Of a stretch of 64,000 nucleotides of DNA, positions 1 through 10,334 are shown piece by piece. Within the stretch, counting starts at the first letter, position 1. Each line of letters begins with the position of its first letter. Made by a program: the position numbers and the translations under genes. This DNA is from Progne subis subis. Taxonomy: Eukaryota; Chordata; Aves; Passeriformes; Hirundinidae. Location: contig JAKJHU010000302.1 of assembly GCA_022316685.1 (NCBI GenBank), positions 159,001-223,000 of the forward strand. Reading direction: 5' to 3'. The notes under the pieces are model-generated. The model searched no databases. It was not told where the DNA came from and was given only the letters and a program-made list of their open reading frames with translations.

Positions 1-589
1 GCTCTGCATGGGAGGAAACAAGAACGGAGGGAAAGGCTTTGAAGATTGTGTGGCCGGAATCCTTCTGCTTAGAGTTCTTTTGAGGAGAAATGGACTTGAA
101 CATAGAGAGGGATAAATACGTGGATATTTATAGATGTGGGTTGTTATTTGTATAGGAATATTTCTATATGTATGTTGTTCTATTTGAGTTTAGTTCTATT
201 TCTTGTGCATACTGTCATGTAGGTATTTCTGTTGATGTAGTTGTAGTTATATAACTTTTTAAATAGATATATTGGTATTTGTAGAAATAAATATGTCTAT
301 ATTTATAGCTGTATATTTGTATGGATGCAGCTGGATGGATATTTAGATTGGTACAGTTACCTATTCCTAGATACTTTGGTTTATGTATCTATTTATAAAT
401 ATATTGTATATAATACCTAGTATTTAATCTATATTTACTTCTGTATATGGAGGTGGTTAGGTATATCTTTTTCATTAAGCATGTATGGAGATGTATAATT
501 GTACAATTGCATCATTTGAGTTCTTGGTATAGGGCCATTTAGACAGAGATAGTGATGTTTTTGTATTCCTAGATGGGCTTTAAGCTTTT
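1..589. other. AT-rich host DNA, no gene
   Basis: Low-complexity AT-rich sequence full of TATTT and TAGATAT words. No open frame of note, RNA gene or recognisable transposon is visible. Confidence 0.6.
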
Positions 590-840
590 AGTAATACATA
601 ATAAATTAAGTTGTTAACACCCCATTGATCTTTGTGTATAGTGAGTTGTTGTAGAGGTTAGCAATAAATTAAGTTTTTGTTAACTGAAGTTGGTATTTGT
701 ATATTTTTACATAGCATTGTTGTAGAAATCTAATAAATTCCTCTTTTTAACTTAAAATGAGATCGGCACAGTTCTATATTGTCAGTGTAGGTATAGCAAT
801 TTGTAATAAATGACATTTTTCACGTGAAATCAATTCTTGT
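590..840. repeat. Decayed ~70-bp tandem repeat
   Basis: Four diverged units, each with an AATAAATT-like word (near 600, 663, 732 and 806) preceded by a TTGTTGTAGA- or TATAG-like stretch. Spacing drifts from 63 to 75 bp. It is probably an old minisatellite. Confidence 0.4.
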
Positions 841-2424
841 GTATTTGTCGATCAGCAGTGCAGCAGTAGCAATCTGCAAGAAATTACAATTGTCAACTGC
901 GATGGGTGTTTTGTGATTTGTGCTCTCCAGAGCAATGAGCAGATGTAAATGCTGGAGGATTTTGGCCATGGAATTCTCCAGCCATGCCCAGCACATACCC
1001 CACCTGCACTCAGGCTGGGCAAGGCAAGCGCAGATTTGGGATGGCAGCAGAGCCACACCTTGGCCAAGAACTCGCTGCAAAGGCCTGCTGAGAAAAGTCT
1101 GGGACTCCACGGAGCTTAGAACTGCAACCAGAGCCAGCCAGGGAGGGCAAATCCAGCCCCCATGCCACGGGCAGCTCTTTGGGAAGCGCTCCAAGGGTCC
1201 CTCTGAAGGTCATCCTGGAGCCCAGAAGCCAACAGGGATCCTGAGCCAGCTCCGCTGCCTTTGGCAGCACTTTGGCAAAGGAGCTGCAGCAAGGGGGAGG
1301 CAGCAGTGACTGTGACTGCTGCAGCAAGGGGACGAAGGAAGGGCCAGGGACACTTGTGCTGAGATGCTCCCGAATCCAGAGGGATGGGGAAGAACTGGGA
1401 AGCAGCAAGTTCTCAGAGCCACTGCAATGCTGGAAGCCCTTGGTGTGCAGTTCCCTGCAGGAGCTGGCAGGGGAGTTGCTGCCAGGATCAGCAGGAGCAG
1501 GAGGCAGCAGGATCTGCTCCTTTTCCTGCCTCTGTGTCCAGGTCAGGCTGGGATGGCCCCTGCTCCCACAGAGCCCCTGCCCATGGAGGCTGCAGGGTAA
1601 AAGCAATCCCAGTGCAAAGAGAGGCTTTGCAGTTGGAGTCCACTGCCCTTGTGTTTGGGGCTTGAATGGCTCTCATGGCAAAGCACAGCAGGGAACCAGG
1701 GCTTGGGGAGGCAGAGCCTTCAGAGGGAAAGAGAGATCAGGCACTCACATGCCTGAAACTCCTGCAGCTCTCTGCTTTTGTAGAATGAGAAAGAAGCAAG
1801 CTGGGGAGAGGCACAAGCAGTCCTTTGAAAAACCATGGTGCCTACCAAGTGCTGTGGGAGAAGAAAAATAGGGAGCAACCTTTGCCTTGTTTTCATAGCC
1901 TGTGACTTCTGCAGAGGAGAAAATGGGATGTACAGGAGGGGAGGGGAGGAATAACTGTGATAACCCAGTCTGCCTTGCTGTGTACTGATACATTTTGCAG
2001 CAGTGAACATTACAGGTAATGCCAGATTCTTATTTAGCGCCGTGACACACTGCTGCTTCATTGCAAAACTGCCTCAACATGGAGAAAATCAGCTTAATTT
2101 ATTGTCAGTTTAAGTAGATGTTTCAAGAAACAGTGACATGGATTAAAGCAGGTTTTCTAAGCTCATCATCCAGAGGGAGTTTTGTGTTGCATTTTCTTCA
2201 TTGTACGCACAACAGTTTTGAGTTGTTCTGTATCCTTCAGGGAGGTATCCATTAGTGACCGAAAAATAAAAAGGGGATTATGGCAGTCATTGTCTTTCAA
2301 TACATACTTGCACTAAGCTGTAGCTTCAACTTAGTAAGGAAAAGGACAGATTTTCTTTATGCAGCGGTTTCACATTCACCAAATTCTGGTTGCCAAATTT
2401 AGTGTAGTGGTCTTAGTGTTTATT
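841..2424. other. GC-rich then mixed host DNA, no confident gene
   Basis: Overlapping short open frames occur on both strands between 852 and 2061, as expected in GC-rich avian DNA. None has a recognisable domain. On the minus strand near 1745-1790 there is a pyrimidine-rich acceptor-like stretch followed by GTGAGTG, which could belong to an exon. That is too little for a gene call. Nothing is seen in 2062-2424. Confidence 0.4.
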
Positions 2425-2600
2425 CCTTTTGTGTGGGAGAGAGATTGGGAGAAAAAGCAAAGCAGGCTCAAGCTTAAAAAATGAACAAATAGTTTATTAG
2501 CACACACTAAAAGAATAGAAAAAGAAAGTTGGGGAAAAAAACTAAAACAAAACAGAATGAAACTCCAAAACCACTCTTCCCTCCCCTTAGAAACTGTTAA
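2425..2600 (-). repeat. Possible LTR fragment
   Basis: Read on the minus strand, this has AATAAA (2498-2493) in an A/T-rich stretch followed by a pyrimidine-rich tail. That layout resembles the R/U5 part of an avian LTR. No partner or target duplication is visible; recognition is by style only. Confidence 0.3.
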
Positions 2601-2621
2601 CTTTCTTACAAAACAACATAG

Positions 2622-3300
2622 TGAGACGTTAATTTTGAGGAACTAAGGATTTTTAGGAAAGTTAAGATAATAAGTTGCTGAATTAGCTGAAGTAGATAGG
2701 TAATCTTTGTTCGCAGTTAACAGAAGCCGGATCTTAGATAAGCTACCCCGGATCTTGTAACTCATTTCTTGTCAGGTTTATGTTTATGTAGTTGTGCTTG
2801 TAATGAAAAACAAAATGTGGTAAATAGGACATAAGATAGCTGCAGATTTCCTGCTTAAAGGACCCATTGAACACAGGAAACTGTAAGTTCTACCAAGGAT
2901 CCATTTGTCATGAATGCATTGAAAAGGTAGAAAGGTCAGGATGAGGAAGACTCATCTTACTTGCTCATTTTGGGTGACCCCTCCCCAGAATAGACCCCCG
3001 ACTCATTTTAAGAAACAAAGTATGCATGCTTAATAGCCTTTTTGCCAATTAGCATACGAAGCGAGGAATGGGAGGTGACAGGGGTATGAATATGCATTTG
3101 TATTTTGGATATTCAACACTTTTGTAAATAAAAGGCTTTGTAATTACCTGTGAAATTCGCAGTGCGAAATAGGGAAATATCCTGTGTGCTGCCCGGCCAT
3201 AATAAACATACACTTTCTAACTTAAAACTGTTTGAGAGTTTTTGTCCATCACAGTTGGGTATCGATACTAGATCAATACCCATATTTCTTTAATAAGTCA
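2622..3300 (+). repeat. ERV-A 5' LTR
   Basis: Pairs with 12422-13100 over its whole length. It has a TATA-like GTAAATAAAAGG near 3124 and a polyadenylation signal AATAAA at 3201-3206. It ends TAATAAGTCA immediately before the leader. Confidence 0.93.
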
Positions 3301-3303
3301 TTT

Positions 3304-3321
3304 TGGCGAGCCAGCCAGGAG
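3304..3321 (+). promoter_or_regulatory. ERV-A primer-binding site candidate
   Basis: TGGCGAGCCAGCCAGGAG starts 4 bases after the LTR, as expected for a tRNA primer site. I could not match it to a tRNA with confidence. A similar TTTTGGCGAG word recurs near 4593. Confidence 0.55.
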
Positions 3322-3600
3322 ACTGCTCTCTGGCCGTGGGGCCAGCGGGGTCCAGGACCCCTCTGGGTGCCCACCCGGAATTTTCTGGGAAGAGGGCTCC
3401 TGTGGTCCTGCTGACTACCCGGGGAAAGACCAGAACCTGCTGGAACTACGGACAAAAGGTATGTTTATATTTGAAAAGAGGTACCTTGGTATAGGCGGTT
3501 GGTAAGACACTGAGAGACGTCTCGTGCACAACATACGCCTCTTGGGTTTGTTTGTAAAAGTTGTGACAGCTCTGCAGAGCTTGGTATCAGTGGTTTGGTA

Positions 3601-3860
3601 TCCGTGTCCCGTAGTGGGGACAGGGGCCACCTGTCTTTGCTGTGTCATCTTGCAGTTTAAAGGTGCCTTGGCAGTCCGTGTCCCGTAGTGGGGACAGCGG
3701 TAACCTGTCTTTGTTGTGTCATCTTGCAGTTTAAAGGTGCCTTGGTAGTCCAGTGTCCTGTAGTGGGGACAGCGGTAACCGGTTTTTTTTTTTTGCTGTG
3801 TCATCTTGCAGTTTGAAGATGACTCGGTAGTCCGTGTCCCGTGAGGGGGCAGCGGCGGCA
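3601..3860 (+). repeat. ERV-A leader tandem repeat, ~74-82 bp period
   Basis: About 3.4 units beginning TCCGTGTCCCGTAG (3601, 3675, 3749 with an extra A, 3831). Each full unit contains TGTCATCTTGCAG, which looks like a splice acceptor, so the array multiplies acceptor-like sites in the untranslated leader. A T-tract expansion lengthens the third unit. Confidence 0.85.
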
Positions 3861-5074
3861 GTGAAATAACCGGTGTTGTTGTTGTGTATTAGGAGCAGTA
3901 GTGGCTCCGGTTACAGTTTGTGGTTTAAAGGTACCTTGACAATCCATAATCCGAGTGGCGAGCCCGTTCTGGGACGCGAAGGGTCCCGTTGTGGGTCACA
4001 GAAAATCCTGACTGCGGCCCCGAGTGCACTGGGTGTGTGTGGTGTGAACGGATCCGTGTTTTGTGGTCTCGTGGTTTTGTGTGTTTGTGTCTTCAGGTGT
4101 GGTGCACTGTATGTATTGTGGTCTGTGAGAGTTTGTATTGTAAGCGTTTTGATTTGTGTGATTTTGGAGTGTGGTAGTAACCTGTGTAAATGTTTTTAGG
4201 AGTTTTGCAAGCTTGAAGTTGTAAAAGCCTTTTGAATTCCCCGCCTGAGCAGCGGAGGGATCCCTCTGTTTGAGAGAGTGGAATGATTTAAAGTGTTTGT
4301 ATTGTATCCAGATTGTGTGCTGGAGGGGAATTAAACTGTGTGTGAGCTTGAACAGTGTGTGCTTTTGGCAACAAGATTTTGCTGACCTTTTGTTAGGTGA
4401 AAAAAGCATTTGTGTAAATTTAAATTGTTTATTTTTTGAGCTAAAAGGAGCAAGCGGCGTAAGGAGGTTTGAAACCTGAGCCAGCCCCAGCAATTGGGAG
4501 GGGGTGATTTCTTCCCTGATAACCGCGGGGGAATCCAGGCTCTGCAGCCTCGGGCCGCGTCTCTAAACTCACTCTAAAACCCTAAGAAGTTCTTTTGGCG
4601 AGTGAGTGTTTTAGTTAAAGGGAAAATAAAAGTTTTTTGCTTGTTTGTGGTGCTTGCAGTTGCTAGAGTGTGTGGTAATATTTTCAAGTCCTGGTGGTGC
4701 AGTCCCTAACCACAGAGTGGAGAGGCAGAGTGGGATCAGGGTTACCCCCCCACCTCCTTCTCACGGAGGGATTTGTGTGTGGTGTCCCGGCCGAAATCCG
4801 CAGGATTTCTCGGCGAGACTTTGTTGAAACTTCTGGTGAAGTGTGTTTGGGGTCGTGAGGGACCCCTGGCTATTTTCTTTGAGAACCTAAAACGGTTGGT
4901 GTTTGGAGTTGGGTCTCTCTAAGAAAAGGCTTTGATTGTGTGCAGAAAGCAGAGAGCCCAGAACCTATGTCCAGAGCTAGCAGAAATAGCCGAGAAGTTT
5001 TTGGTGCTGAGATACGCAATTGAAGTAGTCTACTTTGTGTTTTGTAACATCTTGGACCAAAAGGGATTCTAAAC
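3861..5074 (+). other. ERV-A untranslated leader
   Basis: Sequence between the tandem array and gag, rich in GTGTGT words, with small open frames only. It probably holds the packaging signal and the major splice donor, but I cannot place either by eye. Confidence 0.6.
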
Positions 5075-6751
5075 ATGGGGGCAAATGAGAGCAAAGAGAT
5101 TCCCAGAGGAAGCCCTTTAGGGTGTATCTTAACACACTGGAAAGAACTGGTGGGCTGTGGTGGTACCGAAACTAAGAGGGAGCTTGCTAAGCTTTGCACA
5201 CAATGGTGGCCATTATATAAACTTGATGAAGGTGTGAAGTGGCCAGCAAACGGTACACTGGACTATGAGACATTATTACAACTGATGCTTTTCCTTCGGC
5301 GTGAACAAAAGTGGCAAGGAGCAGCTTATGCTGATATGTTTTTCACTCTCAGGAATCACCCCGAGTGGCAAAGGGATTGTGGAATGAGGTCACCATCTGA
5401 TCCTTTAGTATTGGCCCTTGAAAAGGATAATAAAGCTACTAAAGGGATGCCCAAACGGTGTTGTAGTACCTGCTCAATAAATCAGAGGTGCACCCATCCT
5501 GACAAAGTATACCAAGCAGAGGCTTTGGAACAAGAGACAGAAGACATACTTAAGCCACCCCCTAGGAGGCAGGAAAGGAGGAGGGTGGTGGGAGATGCAA
5601 ATTCAGAACCATCATTGACTCCAACCTCCCCCACTTCATCCTTAGCTTCATCTTCCTTTGGGAGGACAGCAATTGAGGTAGAGGTTTCTCCACCCACTCC
5701 TAAACCCCGGGAACCACCCAAATTTTATCCACCACTGCCTAGCAGTGACAGTGAGTGGGATGAACCTGAACCCCTCCCACCAGGTCCTAAGATTCCCTCA
5801 CAAGGACCTATAGCATCAAGGACCCGAAAACAAACCAGAGAGGTCATACAAGCACCTCTAAGACAAGCAAGAACCTCTGATGGGGAAACAAAACTGATTA
5901 AAGTTCCCTTTTCCTCAATTGATTTAGAAATTTGGGGAAGGATTGCTAAGGGCTATCAAAGTGATCCAATGGGGGTTGCTAAGAAAATGAAGTTTATGAT
6001 TAAGCAGCATTCACCTGATTGGCCAGATCTGCAACTGCTACTTGATGCCTTAACAGAAACTGAGAAACAATTAGTTTTGAAAGTAGCTGGGGATCTAGCT
6101 GAGGATGATTGTAGAACAACACAGGAGAATGTTAAAGATGTATTTCCCCTTCAAGACCCAGGTTGGGATCCTAATGATGATGAGGGGTTAGGACAGTTAA
6201 AGAGATACCAAGAACTGATAGTAAAAGGGCTAGAAAGAGCAATCCCCAAAACCAGAAACTGGTCAGCCTTATATGCTATCAAACAGGGCCCCTCTCAAAC
6301 ACCTTCTGAATTTCTAGGTCACCTGCGAGACGCAATGCGCCGACACACCACCCTGGATCCTGGATCTGATGAAGGAACACAGCAATTAATACATTTATTT
6401 TTAGGACAATCCACAGGAGATATCAGGCGGAAACTCCAGAAGATCCGGGGTCCAAACAGCCGGAATTTAGAAACTCTATTAGATGAGGCCTGGAGAGTTT
6501 ATAGTAACCGGGAAGAAGAGTATAAACAAGGGATGAAGAAACTAGCAGCAGCAGTAAAAGAAGGAGAAAAGGGAAAACCTGGGCAAGGTCCACCAAGACA
6601 AGGACCACCCCAACTAGGAAAAGATCAATGTGCATTTTGTAAGAAATTTGGTCACTGGAAAAACCAGTGCCCAGAATTAAGGAAGGGTAATGAACATAGA
6701 AAAGGTGATCAGAAAAAAGAAAAAGTAGTTGCTCATGTAAAAGAGGACTGA
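5075..6751 (+). CDS. gag: ERV-A Gag polyprotein, 558 aa, open
   Basis: Structural polyprotein that would form the virion core. The start codon is followed by Gly-Ala-Asn, giving an N-terminal MG myristoylation site for matrix. A Pro/Ser-rich middle (about residues 170-250, with FYPPLPS) corresponds to the p12-like spacer. Capsid follows, with the gamma-type pattern QDPGWDPNDDEG. One CCHC zinc knuckle lies at residues 519-532 (C-X2-C-X4-H-X4-C) and a basic tail ends the protein. The frame closes with TGA and pol continues in the same frame. Length and layout match gammaretroviral Gag. It is intact while pol and env are broken. Confidence 0.92.
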   Translation: MGANESKEIPRGSPLGCILTHWKELVGCGGTETKRELAKLCTQWWPLYKLDEGVKWPANGTLDYETLLQLMLFLRREQKWQGAAYADMFFTLRNHPEWQRDCGMRSPSDPLVLALEKDNKATKGMPKRCCSTCSINQRCTHPDKVYQAEALEQETEDILKPPPRRQERRRVVGDANSEPSLTPTSPTSSLASSSFGRTAIEVEVSPPTPKPREPPKFYPPLPSSDSEWDEPEPLPPGPKIPSQGPIASRTRKQTREVIQAPLRQARTSDGETKLIKVPFSSIDLEIWGRIAKGYQSDPMGVAKKMKFMIKQHSPDWPDLQLLLDALTETEKQLVLKVAGDLAEDDCRTTQENVKDVFPLQDPGWDPNDDEGLGQLKRYQELIVKGLERAIPKTRNWSALYAIKQGPSQTPSEFLGHLRDAMRRHTTLDPGSDEGTQQLIHLFLGQSTGDIRRKLQKIRGPNSRNLETLLDEAWRVYSNREEEYKQGMKKLAAAVKEGEKGKPGQGPPRQGPPQLGKDQCAFCKKFGHWKNQCPELRKGNEHRKGDQKKEKVVAHVKED

Positions 6752-9700
6752 GGGGGACCGGAGGGCCCTACCCTAGGGGACCCTCTGGTTATAGTTAAAC
6801 TGGGGAACAAAGAAAAAGAAGTGAAATTTTTGATAGACACAGGGGCAACATTTTCAGTGTTAAATAAGGCCCTAATACCTGTAACCAATGACTATGTTAT
6901 GGTAAAGGGGGCAACTGGTCAATCTGAAAGAGCTTATTTTTGCAAGCCATTGAAGTATAAATTGGGAAAACAGTGGGGCATCCACCGATTTTTATACATG
7001 CCTAATGCTCCATCTGCACTTTTGGGCAGAGATTTGCTGGAGCAGCTGGGAGCAAAAATAATATTCAAAAATGGGGAAATTAGTTTGGAGGTAAAGGATC
7101 AACAATATGTAGAACTGTTAAGCTTAATGCTAATAACCAAAGAAATTGAAGTGGTAAGTGAAAAGGAAAATTTTAGGAAAATAATGGATCAAGTATTTCC
7201 AGGAGTATGGGCCTCCAATATACCAGGAAGAGCAAAGAATGCACTCCCAGTGCAAATCAGGCTTAAAGAGGGAGGACAGCCAGTAAGGGTTAAACAATAC
7301 CCCCTAAAGAAAGAAGATACAGAAGGGGTTAGCCCAATTATTGAGAACTTTCTGCAACTAGGACTACTGAGAGAGTGTCAATCTGATTTTAATACTCCTA
7401 TTCTGCCAGTAAAGAAACCTGATGGGTCATACAGATTAGTACAAGATTTAAGGGCTGTTAACAAGGTAACTGAAGATTTATATCCAGTGGTTGCCAATCC
7501 CTACACCTTGTTAACCTGTTTAACACCTGAACTAACTTGATTTACTGTTCTAGATCTAAAGGATGTTTACTTTTGCCTCCCTCTCCATGAAGCCAGCCAG
7601 AAAATTTTTGCATTCGAGTGGGAAAGCCCTAAAACTGGAAGAAAAACTCAGCTCACATGGTGTGTGTTACTGCAGGGGTACAAGAACTCCCCCACTATAT
7701 TTGGGGAACAGCTTGCCAAGGATTTAGAGTCCTGGGAACCTCCACCAGGAGAAGGACAGTTACTCCAGTATGTGGATGAACTCTTCATAGCCACCCAGAC
7801 CCAGGAGACATGCGTGGACTGGACGGTAAGCCTCCTGAACTTTCTAGGCCTGCAAGGGTATCGAGTATCCCAGAAGAAAGCCCAAATGGTGAGGCAAACA
7901 GTCATTTAGCTGGGTTATGAAGTGAGTGCTGGACAAAGGACTTTGGGGCAGGATCGCAAGGAAGCAATATGCCAGACCCCGAAACCTCAGACAGTGAAAG
8001 AACTGAGAACCTTTTTAGGCATGACAGGGTGGTGCAGACTGTGGATTTATAACTATGGGTTGCTTGTTAAACCTCTGTATGCCTTGATCACGGAAGGGAG
8101 CAGAGATCTTCAGTGGACAAAAGATGCAACCCGAGCCTTCGACCAACTAAAGAAAGCCCTTATGTCAGCTCCAGCCCTGGGACTTCCAAATGTGAGTAAA
8201 CCATTTTTCCTGTTTTCTCATGAGAAGCAGGGGATTGCCTTGGGAATATAAGCACAGAACTTAGGCCTGTACCGGAGGGCAGTGGCCTATCTTTCCAAGC
8301 AACTGGACACAGCAGCTAAAGGATGGCCAGGGTGCCTCAGAGCAGTTGCAGCAGTAGCAATAAACATCCAAGAGGCACACAAATTCACCCTAGGCCAGAA
8401 GATGACTGTGTTAGTGTCTCACACAATGTCTGCAGTCCTTGAGGCAAAAGGGGGACACTGGCTCTCCCCACAGAGATTTCTGAAGTACCAAGCCAATACT
8501 GGTAGAACAAGATGATGTTGAAATTGTGGTAACTAACATTGTGAACCCAGCTTCCTTCCTCAGCGGGAGTATGGGAGAACCAGTGATCCATGATTGCCTG
8601 GAGACCATTGAAGCCACCTACTCGAGCCGCCCAGGTCTGAAGGACACCGCGCTTGAGGATGCTGAGACATGGTTTACTGATGGAAGCAGCTATGTCGTCA
8701 GTGGAAGAAGACATGCTGGGTATGCAGTTACAACAAGCAGAGAGGTAATAGAGTCTGGACCACTGCCAACTAATACATCTGCACAGAAGGCTGAAATAAT
8801 TGCCTTAATCCGAGCCCTAGAGCTGGCAAAAGGAAAAGAGATCAACATCTACACGGACTCAGGGTATGCATTCGGAGTAGTTCATGCTCATGGAGCCATC
8901 TGGAAGGAAAGAGGACTGCTGAATTCACAAGGCAAGAGTATTAAACATGCACAAGAGATACTGAGGCTATTAGATGCCATACAACTACCTGAGAAAGTAG
9001 CCATAATGCACATCAAGGCACACCAAAAAGTGAGCTCTGAATTGGAAGAAGGGAATATGCTGGCGGACAGAGAGGCAAAAGAAGCAGCAAAAGGTGAGGT
9101 ACCTGATAAGGCTGTTGAGGTAGCATTGATTCCAGATGGAAAAGTTTCTATTGAAGGTAAGCCAGTGTACAATAAGAAAGATAAGAAACTTATCAAGGTA
9201 GAAAAGGCAAGCTATAACCAGGAAGGATGGGCTATAACAGAAGAAGGGAAACTTGTAGTACCCTCCTATTTGTTGTGGTCATTAGTACAAAGGGAACATG
9301 AGAAAACACACTGGGGAATAGATGCCCTGTATAACCATTTGAAAGAAAGAATCATGGCCAGGAAATTGCAGGGCACAGTGATACAAGTAACTCGTCAGTG
9401 TAGTCTTTGCCTCCGAACTAACCCTAAAAATACCCCAAAGCCTAAAGTGGGACAAATTGGGAAAGGTTGTGGACCTGAGCAACAATGGCAAATTGATTTT
9501 ACAGAACTGCCCAGGAAGGGAGGGTATCGTTACCTATTGGTGTTAACTGATACCTTTTCAGGATGGCCAGAAGCCTTCCCTGCCAGGACAGCTAAGGCCC
9601 GAGAGGTGACCAAAGTGCTGTTGCAAGAAATAGTACCACGATTTGGAGTTCCAGCCACCATATCCTCAGATAGGGGACCACATTTTATTTCGAAAATTGT

Positions 9701-10311
9701 GCAGCAAATAAGTCACCACCTGGGAATAGACTGGGAATTGCACACCCCATACCACCCTCAATCTAGTGGCTAGGTGGAAAAGATGAACCATTTGATTAAA
9801 CAACAAATTGTGAGATTGGGGCAAGAAGCAAATTTGCCCTGGCCTCAGGCTCTCCCATTGGCCTTGTTGCAAATTCGGACAAAACCAAGGGCAAAAGAGA
9901 AACTAAGCCCTTTTGAAATATTGTATGGAACGCCATATGCAGTTCAAGGGGGAACAGCATCCATTCAAGTAGGGGAGGAAACCCTACAATGGATATATGG
10001 TGGCCCTAAATAAACAACTTAGAGAAATTGAGAAATATGTGGCTGGAACTCAAAACAGAGAACTAGATGGGCCAGTACATGATGTACAACCTGGGGATTA
10101 TGTGTATATTAAGTCTTTTGCAGAAAAAACCTTAGAACCACAGTGGGAAGGACCATTCCAGGTGCTCCTCACTACCTTCACTGCAATCAAGATCAAGGAA
10201 CAGAAGGCCTGGATCCACCACTCCCGAGTGAAGAAAGCCCCAGAAGGAATTTGGAAGGCCACACCAGGCGATAATGAACTGAAGCTGAAGCTCACTCGGA
10301 ACAACGAATAA
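6752..10311 (+). pseudogene. pol: ERV-A pro-pol, broken
   Basis: Protease, reverse transcriptase, RNase H and integrase. It is in frame with gag after the TGA at 6749-6751, so the ancestor probably used stop-codon readthrough. The protease has DTGA near 6835. The RT catalytic box at 7769-7780 reads YVDE, not YVDD. In-frame stops lie at 7538-7540 (TGA where the family has Trp), 7907-7909, 8249-8251 and 9771-9773. The frame shifts near 8490-8515 (into the frame open from 8526) and again near 10000. RNase H (about 8670-9090) keeps FTDGS and YTDSGYA. Integrase keeps the H-X3-H and C-X2-C of its zinc domain and the D, D, E core. It cannot encode an active enzyme. Confidence 0.9.
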
Positions 10312-10334
10312 ATGGACTAAGAGTTATTTTGGAC

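Noticed and set aside
1745..1790. Minus-strand mini-exon near 1.77 kb
   Set aside because: Only a donor-like GTGAGTG and a weak acceptor about 23 nt apart; no supporting frame.
3304..3321. Assigning the ERV-A primer site to a specific tRNA
   Set aside because: The TGGCGA start suggests a tRNA ending in GCCA, but the remaining bases do not fit any tRNA I can recall with confidence.
3232..3494. Short open frames across the ERV-A LTR end and primer site
   Set aside because: They cross the LTR boundary and primer site and have no domain.
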